Position numbers and translations under genes: made by a program. Positions 1 through 5,770 of a stretch of 5,770 nucleotides of DNA are shown here, in pieces. Under the pieces are notes generated by a model, which was given only the letters and a program-made list of their open reading frames with translations, did no database searches and was not told the origin of the DNA. This stretch comes from Bacillota bacterium (GTDB taxonomy: Bacteria; Bacillota; Desulfitobacteriia; Desulfitobacteriales; Desulfitobacteriaceae). Position 1 is the stretch's first letter. The number at the start of each line of letters is the position of its first letter. The stretch covers positions 1-5,770 of the forward strand of contig JAJZSC010000242.1 in NCBI GenBank assembly GCA_021849995.1, read 5' to 3'.

Positions 1-68
1 TAAATCCAGAGTACTGTAAGAAACAGTGTTTTTATTACCAAAACCTGAAAAAGAAAGGTGATGATTTA
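1..68 (+). other. Open leader upstream of virB4, with ribosome site
   Basis: The virB4 reading frame stays open upstream of the chosen GTG to the window edge (codons from position 3), giving a short stretch with a Cys-Lys-Lys-Gln-Cys motif. It could be the end of an upstream gene read in the same frame without its stop visible, or an N-terminal extension of VirB4. I chose the GTG at 69 because AAAGGTGAT at 54-62 is a good Shine-Dalgarno match six bases before it, and because the extension is Cys/Tyr/Lys-rich and unlike the following domain. No ATG lies in frame upstream inside the window. Confidence 0.4.
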
Positions 69-1892
69 GTGACTAAAACAAAGCAAATTCATTCAGATGA
101 TGATGTCCGTATCCAGGAATTCCTCGATATGATCGCCCCCTCCATCATCAAATTCAACACCGACCATTTCATCTGCGGCAACACCTACCGATGCGTGTGG
201 GTACTCCGTGAATATCCCACAGCCACCGAGGAACAGGCCATCCTCCGTCATCTTGGAGAAAAAGAGGGCGTGACCTTGCATATCTATACCCGGCATGTAA
301 CACCAGTGGAGGAAAAGAAGATTATCTCAAATGCCGCCAACAAGAACCGGATGCAGCGGAGCAGCACCCAAGATCTGCAGCAGACAGTCACCGCTGAAAG
401 CAACCTGCAGGACGTTGTCAACATCGTAGCCCATATGCACCGGAGCAAGGAGCCTCTCATTCATGCGGCAGTGTACATCGAACTGTCTGCCCACGACCCT
501 GACCAGCTGAAGCTTTTGCAGACCGAGGTGCTGACCGAGCTGGTGCGAAGCAAGCTCAATGTAGACAGGCTCCTGCTCCGCCAGCAGCAAGGTTTTTTAT
601 CGGTCATGCCCTCCGGCTGGAATGTGTTTTCCGATCAGTTTGAACGGGTGCTGCCCGCAAGCTCGGTCGCCAATCTCTACCCCTTCAATTATTCAGGCAA
701 GACCGACCCTAACGGCTTCTACCTGGGCAGGGACAAATTCGGCAGCAACATTCTTGTGGATTTCAACCGGAGAGCAGATGACAAGACTAACGCCAATATT
801 TTAATTTTGGGGAACTCCGGTCAGGGCAAGAGCTATCTGTTAAAGCTCATCCTCACCAATCTGAGGGAATCCGGTATGAAGGTGATCTGCCTTGATCCGG
901 AAATGGAGTTTGAGGATCTCACCAATAACCTAGGCGGCTGCTTCATCGACCTGATGACTGGCGAGTACATCATCAATGTTTTAGAACCCAAGACATGGGA
1001 CGAAACCGGTGACCCTAAAGATACGGGAGCGCCCCAGGCATTCCGGCAGACCTCAAAGCTCAGCCAGCACATCAGCTTCTTAAAAGACTTCTTCAGGACA
1101 TATAAAGATTTCGACGACAGGCAGACAGACACCATTGAGATCATGCTGGGCAAGCTTTATGACAAGTGGGGTATCACCGACCACAGCAATTTTGACCGCT
1201 TAAAACCCTCAGATTATCCCATCCTGACCGACCTGTATGAGCTGATTGAGTCGGAATATAAGGAGTTTGATGAAAGCCGTCGCCAGCTCTATACCGCGGA
1301 TACCCTGCGGGAAATCTGCCTTGGGCTCCACTCCCTGTGCAAGGGTGCGGAGTCTAAATTCTTTAACGGGCAAACCAACATCATCGGCAATGAGTTTGTG
1401 ACATTCGGTGTCAAGGGGCTTTTGCAAGCCAGCAAAAACCTGCGAAATGCCCTGCTGTTCAACGTACTGTCCTACATGAGCAATGAGCTTCTCACTACGG
1501 GCAATACCGCCGCCAGCATTGATGAATTCTATCTGTTCCTCACCAACCTGACCGCTGTGGAATATGTCCGCAACTTCATGAAGCGAGTAAGGAAGAAAGA
1601 TAGTGCCGTAATTCTCTCTTCGCAGAATCTGGAGGACTTCAATCTGGAGGGCATCCGGGAGTACACCAAGCCGCTGTTTTCCATCCCAGCCCACGCTTTT
1701 CTGTTTAACGCAGGCAACATCGACAAGCGGTTCTATATGGACACCCTCCAGCTGGAGGAATCGGAATACAATCTGATCCGGTATCCTCAGCGGGGTGTTT
1801 GCCTCTATAAGTGCGGTAATGAGCGGTACAACCTCATGGTCACTGCTCCGGGGCATAAGGAAAAGTTGTTTGGCACGGCTGGAGGAAGGTAA
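69..1892 (+). CDS. VirB4-family conjugative transfer ATPase
   Basis: This is the ATPase that powers the type IV secretion (mating) apparatus of conjugative elements at the inner face of the membrane. The 607-residue product has an N-terminal VirB4-type region (about 1-210) and a C-terminal RecA-like ATPase domain. Walker A is GNSGQGKS at 248-255 with Lys254. Walker B is the hydrophobic strand ending SIDEF, with Asp485 and Glu486. A VILSSQN strand at about 514-520 fits the sensor region. The TANILILG and VICLDPE segments around Walker A are typical of this family. No membrane segment is evident. The start is GTG with a good ribosome site (54-62). The gene appears complete, ending in the LFGTAGGR tail. 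Its stop is not coupled to a following gene, because an AT-rich cargo begins at once; the gene that would normally follow starts at 5709. I recognise the family with confidence but not the specific element, so no symbol is given. Confidence 0.93.
   Translation: MTKTKQIHSDDDVRIQEFLDMIAPSIIKFNTDHFICGNTYRCVWVLREYPTATEEQAILRHLGEKEGVTLHIYTRHVTPVEEKKIISNAANKNRMQRSSTQDLQQTVTAESNLQDVVNIVAHMHRSKEPLIHAAVYIELSAHDPDQLKLLQTEVLTELVRSKLNVDRLLLRQQQGFLSVMPSGWNVFSDQFERVLPASSVANLYPFNYSGKTDPNGFYLGRDKFGSNILVDFNRRADDKTNANILILGNSGQGKSYLLKLILTNLRESGMKVICLDPEMEFEDLTNNLGGCFIDLMTGEYIINVLEPKTWDETGDPKDTGAPQAFRQTSKLSQHISFLKDFFRTYKDFDDRQTDTIEIMLGKLYDKWGITDHSNFDRLKPSDYPILTDLYELIESEYKEFDESRRQLYTADTLREICLGLHSLCKGAESKFFNGQTNIIGNEFVTFGVKGLLQASKNLRNALLFNVLSYMSNELLTTGNTAASIDEFYLFLTNLTAVEYVRNFMKRVRKKDSAVILSSQNLEDFNLEGIREYTKPLFSIPAHAFLFNAGNIDKRFYMDTLQLEESEYNLIRYPQRGVCLYKCGNERYNLMVTAPGHKEKLFGTAGGR
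1731..1892 (+). repeat. Direct repeat copy A: 3' end of virB4
   Basis: The last 162 bases of virB4 align without gaps to 5548-5709. Counting by hand, the final 129 bases (from GAATAC at 1764) share 106 identities, and the 33 bases before that share only 17. The protein tails agree at 39 of 42 residues in the strong block. The repeats enclose the permease/DUF2000/MocR cargo. Confidence 0.9.
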
Positions 1893-1943
1893 AAAATTAG
1901 GGTATAAAGGTAGAGGCTGGTAGGATATTGTATATAGAAAATC

Positions 1944-1976
1944 TTAATTACCCCACAGCAATTGTGGGGCAATTAA
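1944..1976. terminator. Hairpin between virB4 and permease gene (convergent)
   Basis: CCCCACA (1951-1957) pairs perfectly with TGTGGGG (1963-1969) around a 5-base loop. After one A/C mismatch the stem extends by TTAATT (1944-1949) with AATTAA (1971-1976). It lies between two convergent genes, where a shared terminator is expected. Neither side has a T-run directly after the stem: the minus strand has GATTTTC a few bases on, and the plus strand continues A-rich. Termination is therefore inferred from the stem and its position, not from a textbook signal. The rest of 1893-2020 shows nothing else convincing. Confidence 0.5.
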
Positions 1977-2020
1977 AATAACTAAGATAATATAGTGCTT
2001 GGTTCTACGCCATATAACTA

Positions 2021-3334
2021 CTAAGTAATCAGTTTTTCCATAGTAATTTTGTTTTGGTTGGCAGTTAATTGTTTAATTGTATTATTCCGTAGAAGAAATA
2101 GTCCCAGACCTATTAGTAACCATACAATACCTGCAAGAAATCCAGATTTCCCTATAGGAACCAATAAAGCTAAACAAATACCCAAAGCCAGCATTGGCAC
2201 AATCGGATAAAAAGGAACTTGAAAATGTTTTGCTCTTTCTTCCCAAGGTGTTCTTCGTCTTGAGATAAAGAAAGCTATCATTGTAAAAATAAACGTGAGC
2301 AGATATAAAAATCCAGTTGCTGATACCGCAATATTTATAGAGCTAAAGGCAGTAAACAGTACCTGTATACACACTCCTAACACAACAGCCCATACCGGTG
2401 TTTCAAAACGTGGGTGGATAAATGAGAATATTTTTGGTAAAAGTCCATTACGTGCCATGGCAAAAGCAGTTCTTGATATAGAAAGAATGAAGGCGTTTGC
2501 AGTTGCAGGGAGAGCAATTACAATTACCATGTTAACTAGAATAGGGCCGAAATCTCCTAAAAATTGCTGACTCGCCAACGATATAGGTACCGGGGAAGTC
2601 CCGAGATCCTTCCAGGAAACGACTCCGATAGATACGTAGAGCATTCCTAAATAAAGTAGGAGAACAGTTAAAATTGAGGTAAATATAGACATAGGAATAG
2701 TACGTCCGGGATTTTTAATCTCTTCTCCTGCTGCTACGATGCCATCCCAACCGACCATCGAAAGGAAACCAACTAATGCTGCACCTAAAATTCCTTCGAT
2801 GCCATTCGGAGCAAATGGCGTATATAGCCTATAATCTACATGTGCCCAGCCAGTAGTAAAAAAACCTAGTAACAAAATGATTTCAATAAAAACTACTCCA
2901 ACTTGAACAATACCACTAAATTTAATCCCCAAAATATTGAGAATTCCTAATGCTATCAGAAGAATTACAGCGCTGAGTACTGGAGGGGCACCTGTTAATG
3001 AGTGCAAATAGTTACCGAATCCTTGTGAAACGAAGCTGCTTGCAGCAAGCCATGCACCCCAATAAGCCCATCCAATTATTGTTCCTAATAAATTACCCAT
3101 GGTTTTATGAACGTATTCGTAGGAACCACCGGCTTTTGGGTATCTTGATGCTAGCTCCGCATAGCATAAGCCCAATAAAATCTCAAGTATAGCGGCTAAA
3201 ATAAATGAAACTATTACTGCTGGTCCTGCCTTTCCTGCTGCTACACCACTAAGGACAAAAATACCAGCACCTACCATAGCTCCAATACCAAGGGCAGTTG
3301 CTTCTTTGAAACCTAAAGTTCTTTTTAATTCCAT
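2021..3334 (-). CDS. APC-superfamily amino acid permease
   Basis: This is a secondary transporter of the amino acid-polyamine-organocation superfamily in the cytoplasmic membrane, probably importing an amino acid or amine with a cation. The product has 437 residues and about 12 hydrophobic segments, starting near 13-32, 38-58, 82-104, 118-138, 141-160 and 186-200, with six more up to about 414. Family marks are the unwound first helix GAMVGAGIFVLSG (18-30, with GAGIF), the loop YAELASRYPKAGGSYEY (58-74), and GWDGIVAAGEEIKNPGRTIP in helix 6 (195-214). These resemble the cationic amino acid/YfnA-like branch, but substrate cannot be read from sequence. AGGAGG (reverse complement of 3344-3349) lies nine bases before the ATG. 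The gene follows the DUF2000 gene by only 22 bases, so the two are almost surely one operon. The length is slightly short for the family, with a hydrophilic Lys/Asn-rich C-terminus. It ends with TAG at 2021-2023. Confidence 0.93.
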   Translation of the reverse strand: MELKRTLGFKEATALGIGAMVGAGIFVLSGVAAGKAGPAVIVSFILAAILEILLGLCYAELASRYPKAGGSYEYVHKTMGNLLGTIIGWAYWGAWLAASSFVSQGFGNYLHSLTGAPPVLSAVILLIALGILNILGIKFSGIVQVGVVFIEIILLLGFFTTGWAHVDYRLYTPFAPNGIEGILGAALVGFLSMVGWDGIVAAGEEIKNPGRTIPMSIFTSILTVLLLYLGMLYVSIGVVSWKDLGTSPVPISLASQQFLGDFGPILVNMVIVIALPATANAFILSISRTAFAMARNGLLPKIFSFIHPRFETPVWAVVLGVCIQVLFTAFSSINIAVSATGFLYLLTFIFTMIAFFISRRRTPWEERAKHFQVPFYPIVPMLALGICLALLVPIGKSGFLAGIVWLLIGLGLFLLRNNTIKQLTANQNKITMEKLIT

Positions 3335-3356
3335 ATGAGACCGCCTCCTAAAAGGT

Positions 3357-3785
3357 TTACCTTAGAAGCGGTAAACTTCCTGTTAAGTTGTTAACCTTCT
3401 TTTTATTTCCGTAAATAGCGACTCCAAAGTATTCTAAATTATCCGCTGTGAAGCTTGAGATTTTTTCTGTGTATGCCTCGAAAGTTGTTGTAGTTTGAGC
3501 AGCATTTGAAAAATCTACAACTAATAGATCGGAGAAGTCACTTGCAGCTGCTTTGTCTCTCAATTCTTTAATCTTTACACTATCGCTTTTTAATATGGGA
3601 ATAGGGGTAGTAGTAATACCAGCATGGCATCGTCCAGAAGCATCAAAAACATCTGGTCCAATTATGCCATCTATTCTTTTGCCCAAGGTAAGAGCTAATA
3701 CTGCTGCTGTGTTTGCCATTAAACCAAGCGGTAAGTCTGAATTAATAACGATTACACATTTTGTCACTTGTTCTTTATTTTCCAT
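3357..3785 (-). CDS. DUF2000 family protein (PTH2-like fold)
   Basis: A 142-residue cytosolic protein with no signal peptide or membrane span. It matches the DUF2000 family, which from general knowledge shares the fold of type II peptidyl-tRNA hydrolases but has no settled function. Recognisable blocks are CVIVINSDLPLGLMANTAAV (10-29), GPDV (43-46), HAGITTTPIPIL (54-65) and the C-terminal GVAIYG...NNLTGSLPLLR (121-142). The length is normal for the family and both ends look complete. AAGGAG (reverse complement of 3793-3798) sits seven bases before the ATG. It is the first gene of a two-gene operon with the permease and is transcribed away from mocR. By association its role probably concerns the same amino acid or amine as the permease and regulator. 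That is inference only; no catalytic assignment is made. Confidence 0.87.
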   Translation of the reverse strand: MENKEQVTKCVIVINSDLPLGLMANTAAVLALTLGKRIDGIIGPDVFDASGRCHAGITTTPIPILKSDSVKIKELRDKAAASDFSDLLVVDFSNAAQTTTTFEAYTEKISSFTADNLEYFGVAIYGNKKKVNNLTGSLPLLR

Positions 3786-3961
3786 ACACTTACTCCTTCA
3801 CTTTTATAGTTTTTGAAATTTTTTAAAGTACACTGACGAAAAAACTTTATCATTGGTATACTTCATAGTTCTTTTTAAGTATAATAACATTACAAAGTGG
3901 TTTGATGTAGTGCCAATTATAAATTGTTTTATGGTACCACTTTTAAGGAGGCAATAGCTAC
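3786..3961. promoter_or_regulatory. Divergent promoter region of DUF2000-permease operon and mocR
   Basis: This AT-rich 176-bp gap separates two divergent transcription units. A perfect TATAAT at 3880-3885 (plus strand) overlaps TATACT on the minus strand (3883-3878), so the two -10 boxes lie back to back. Neither has a good -35 at 16-18 bases, which suits promoters needing or competing with a regulator. An alternative plus-strand promoter is CTGACG (3833-3838), 18 bases, TATACT (3857-3862). The mocR ribosome site AAGGAGG is at 3945-3951, ten bases before its ATG. Promoter positions are inferred from hexamers only. Confidence 0.55.
3894..3943. promoter_or_regulatory. Candidate MocR operator: inverted AAAGTGGT half-sites
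   Basis: AAAGTGGT (3894-3901) recurs as its exact reverse complement ACCACTTT (3936-3943), with 34 bases between. The right half is part of a longer ATGGTACCAC containing the 8-base palindrome TGGTACCA (3932-3939). From memory, the PdxR branch of MocR regulators binds sites beginning AAAGTGG, and MocR proteins commonly bind two spaced half-sites. The left half-site lies just downstream of the plus -10 box and upstream of the minus -10 box. It could therefore repress mocR while acting on the permease operon. Functional assignment is inference. Confidence 0.5.
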
Positions 3962-5368
3962 ATGCTTTGGATACCAATTGATAAATCATCAGATACACCT
4001 TTAATTAGACAGGTTTATGAGCAAATACGAATACGGATTCTACGTGGAGAACTGCAAGCAGGACAACAGATTCCTTCTACTCGTGAGTTAGCTTCAGATT
4101 TGCAAGTTTCAAGAAATGTTATTTTAGAAGCATACGACCAATTGTTAGCAGAGGGATATATTATAAGCTGCAAAGGTTCAGGCACTTATGTTGCTGAGGG
4201 TGTTTTATTAGAAGAACCTTCGATAGAGCAGCCTTTGCCGCTAATTAATCTATTTACTGACTCAAAACAAGATAGAGATGACTTGATTGATTTCCGTTCA
4301 GGAATCCCTGACCTAAATTTATTTCCCCGAAAAAAATGGGCTAATCTATCCCGCCAAGTTTATGATGAAAGCCCAAGTTATGTTTTTGGGTATAATACGC
4401 CAGAGGGACGTCTTGAATTAAGACGTATTTTATCTAGCTACTTATTAAGGACGAGAGGAGTTCGCTGTCATCCAGACCAGCTGGTTATTACAACAGGAGC
4501 GACCCAAGCATTATCTCTTATTGCAAAACTTTTGCTTTCGCCGGGTGATGAAGTTATAATTGAAGATCCTATAACTCATGAAATTCAAACTATTTTTTCT
4601 TCCCCAGGGGCTTCTTTGTATCCTATTCCTGTAGACGGACACGGGATGAGAACTGAGCTTATTCCTGCAGATAAGAAGCCCAGCTTCGTTTTTGTGACAC
4701 CCTCTCACCAGTTTCCAATAGGGGGAATTTTAACTATAAGGCGGCGCATTCACCTCATTCAATTTGCTCAAGCATCAGGATGTTATATCGTAGAGGATGA
4801 TTATGATAGTGAATTCCGTTATAAAGGGACACCAGTCAGCTCACTTCAGGGATTGGAACCAAGCCGTGTCATTTATATTGGAACATTCAGTAAAATTTTA
4901 TCTCCTGGATTACGCCTTGGATACTTAGTTCTTCCACCATCACTTATAGAACGCTGCCGTGACCTTAAATGGTTTACTGATTTGCATACTCCCTCAATAG
5001 AACAGCTTATTCTAGCCCGTTTTATTGAAGAATGCTACTTGGAACGTCATATAAGCAAAATGAAGAAAATCTACCAGAAACGCAGAGAGATACTTACAGA
5101 GTGTTTAAAGATGAATTTTAAGGACAAAGTTAAAATTATTGGAGATGCTACAGGACTTCATTTAACTGCTGAATTTAAAGATGTTGATTTTTCAAACGAT
5201 ATTATTGATAAAATCCTCGAGCATGGAGTCCGAATTTACCCGGTTGAAATCCATACTATAAAAAAAGGTGTGCATAAAAATAGAATTATCATGGGGTATG
5301 GGAATCTGACAAATGAACAAATTAGTGAAGGAGTAAGTAGGTTGCGAAATGCTTTATTATCTATGTGA
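3962..5368 (+). CDS. MocR-family PLP-dependent transcriptional regulator
   Basis: A 468-residue fusion of a GntR-type winged helix-turn-helix (about 12-80: PLIRQVYEQIR, PSTRELASDLQVSRN, GSGTYVAEG) and a fold-type-I aminotransferase-like domain (about 110-465). PLP-site features are GYNTPEG (143-149), TTGATQAL (177-184), VTPSHQFP, EDDYDSEF (278-285), GTFSKILSPGLRLGY with the Schiff-base Lys311, and Arg441 in NRIIMGYG as the likely carboxylate-binding arginine. All key PLP residues are present, so PLP binding is expected. Such proteins act in the cytosol as regulators of vitamin B6, GABA, D-alanine, taurine or similar genes, usually without net transamination. The usual Tyr-Pro-Gly after EDP is ITHE here, perhaps a subfamily trait. 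The ATG follows AAGGAGG by ten bases and the length is typical. It is divergent from the DUF2000-permease operon, which is its most likely target along with itself. Whether it answers to PLP or an amino acid cannot be told. Confidence 0.94.
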   Translation: MLWIPIDKSSDTPLIRQVYEQIRIRILRGELQAGQQIPSTRELASDLQVSRNVILEAYDQLLAEGYIISCKGSGTYVAEGVLLEEPSIEQPLPLINLFTDSKQDRDDLIDFRSGIPDLNLFPRKKWANLSRQVYDESPSYVFGYNTPEGRLELRRILSSYLLRTRGVRCHPDQLVITTGATQALSLIAKLLLSPGDEVIIEDPITHEIQTIFSSPGASLYPIPVDGHGMRTELIPADKKPSFVFVTPSHQFPIGGILTIRRRIHLIQFAQASGCYIVEDDYDSEFRYKGTPVSSLQGLEPSRVIYIGTFSKILSPGLRLGYLVLPPSLIERCRDLKWFTDLHTPSIEQLILARFIEECYLERHISKMKKIYQKRREILTECLKMNFKDKVKIIGDATGLHLTAEFKDVDFSNDIIDKILEHGVRIYPVEIHTIKKGVHKNRIIMGYGNLTNEQISEGVSRLRNALLSM

Positions 5369-5405
5369 AGATATTTTTACTGAATTAACCACAACTTTTA
5401 TTCTG

Positions 5406-5434
5406 TTGTCACTTGAAAGTAACAAGGCTATAGC
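5406..5434 (+). promoter_or_regulatory. Weak promoter-like sequence after mocR
   Basis: TTGTCA (5406-5411) is followed after 17 bases by TATAGC (5429-5434). An overlapping alternative is TTGAAA (5413-5418), 17 bases, TAATCT (5436-5441). Both -10 boxes are poor. A transcript from here would meet the terminator hairpin at 5462-5496 almost at once. AT-rich DNA yields such matches by chance, so this is a weak call. Otherwise 5369-5461 shows no gene. Confidence 0.2.
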
Positions 5435-5461
5435 GTAATCTGAAAAACTTAATCTTCGATT

Positions 5462-5496
5462 AAAATGCCGCTGATGGAACACACCAGCGGCATTTT
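5462..5496 (+). terminator. Rho-independent terminator downstream of mocR
   Basis: A 12-base perfect stem pairs AAAATGCCGCTG (5462-5473) with CAGCGGCATTTT (5485-5496) around an 11-base loop, and T continues to 5498. It is GC-rich at the core, A-rich before and T-rich after, so it may also act on the minus strand. It closes the mocR transcript about 95 bases after the stop and marks the right edge of the AT-rich cargo. It would also insulate the downstream transfer genes from cargo transcription. Confidence 0.88.
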
Positions 5497-5547
5497 TTAT
5501 ACTCATTTTCAAAGAAAGGAGGCAATGATCACGTTGAATTTTTTAGA

Positions 5548-5709
5548 TTCTACGTTGATATTCTGTGGGTTGAGCAGATCGAATATAACCTCATTAGGTA
5601 CTCTCAGAGGGGTGTTTGCCTTTATAAGTGCGGCAATGAGCGGTACAACCTTATGGTCACTGCCCCGGAGCATAAGGAGAAGCTCTTCGGAAAGGCGGGT
5701 GGTCGGTAA
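5548..5709 (+). pseudogene. Displaced virB4 3' fragment (diverged second copy)
   Basis: Read from 5548, this encodes a VirB4 C-terminal tail: FYVDILWVEQ, then EYNLIRYSQRG, and finally KLFGKAGGR with TAA at 5707-5709. It aligns gap-free to the last 53 residues of the intact VirB4, matching 39 of 42 residues in the final block. No ATG, GTG or TTG start precedes it in frame after the TAA at 5461, so it is not a free-standing gene. Upstream of 5548 similarity fades; a loose GGN match at 5521 may or may not be real. The fragment has the GC-rich codon use of the transfer genes, not of the cargo. Its stop overlaps the next gene's ATG (TAATG), so it looks like the original neighbour of that gene, cut off from its own 5' part. 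Confidence 0.88.
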
Positions 5710-5770
5710 TGAATGGACTTGAACACTTCAAGGCAATTAAGACATACATTCTTAACGATATATTGGCTTC
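5709..5770 (+). CDS. Partial gene after the virB4 fragment (start only)
   Basis: An ATG at 5709-5711 overlaps the stop of the virB4 fragment by one base and opens a frame that runs off the window, beginning MNGLEHFKAIKTYILNDILA. The TAATG junction is typical of translationally coupled operon genes, so this is probably the next conjugative transfer gene. GGTGGTCGG just before is a weak ribosome site, consistent with reliance on coupling. Twenty residues are too few to name a family. If coupling was required, loss of the full upstream virB4 may lower its expression. Confidence 0.6.
   Translation, partial: MNGLEHFKAIKTYILNDILA

Noticed and set aside
1209..1856. Long open frame antisense to virB4 (215 codons)
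   Set aside because: It mirrors the well-supported virB4 ATPase domain. The peptide resembles no family I know and no ribosome site precedes it. It reflects the GC-rich codon pattern of virB4.
2295..2570. Plus-strand open frames opposite the permease (also 2998-3192)
   Set aside because: They are antisense to a permease with clear family motifs, and the peptides show no recognisable features.
3804..3998. Minus-strand open frame across the mocR promoter region
   Set aside because: It overlaps the mocR start and the putative operator, is AT-rich low-complexity, and lacks a supporting ribosome site.
1893..5547. Insertion sequence, group II intron or integrase-driven element
   Set aside because: No transposase, integrase or reverse transcriptase is encoded, and no terminal inverted repeats or clear short target duplication were found at the edges.
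5465..5722. Open frame of 85 codons over the virB4 fragment
   Set aside because: It starts inside the terminator hairpin and reads the virB4-tail homology in the wrong frame. The homologous protein lies in another frame.
1..5770. tRNA, rRNA, riboswitch or CRISPR array
   Set aside because: No cloverleaf, conserved rRNA segment, evenly spaced repeats or recognisable riboswitch core was seen on either strand by eye.

Overview
The window looks like part of an integrative conjugative element, or a related conjugative island, in a Gram-positive Bacillota bacterium (clostridial or bacillus-like). The reasons are AGGAGG-type ribosome sites before every complete gene, a VirB4 ATPase resembling those of clostridial conjugative elements, and a MocR regulator and DUF2000 protein of the Bacillota type. 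The species cannot be named from this sequence.

Layout: (1) 1-1892, a nearly complete virB4 coupling/secretion ATPase gene in moderately GC-rich DNA. (2) 1893-5500, a visibly AT-richer three-gene module: an APC-family amino acid permease and a DUF2000 (PTH2-like) protein on the minus strand, read DUF2000 then permease, and a divergent MocR regulator (GntR helix-turn-helix plus aminotransferase-like PLP domain) on the plus strand. Hairpin terminators lie at both ends (1944-1976 and 5462-5496). (3) 5548-5770, GC-richer DNA again: a second, diverged copy of the last 53 codons of virB4 plus stop, overlapping by one base (TAATG) the start of the next gene, which runs off the window.

How it fits together: the 176-bp gap between the DUF2000 gene and mocR holds overlapping back-to-back -10 boxes and a pair of inverted AAAGTGGT half-sites. 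This is a plausible MocR operator controlling both directions. The simplest reading is a small regulon in which a PLP- or amine-sensing MocR controls uptake of an amino acid or amine by the permease, with DUF2000 as an accessory protein of unknown function.

The most notable point is how this cargo sits in the transfer operon. The virB4 3' end occurs on both sides of it. The two copies differ at 23 of 129 bases in the last 43 codons, but 19 of the 22 changed codons are synonymous. They are therefore long-diverged alleles of a selected gene, not a recent duplication. This suggests recombination between two conjugative element lineages, or an insertion that brought its own replacement virB4 tail. 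The native tail remained displaced next to the downstream gene. No integrase, transposase, tRNA, rRNA or CRISPR array is visible.
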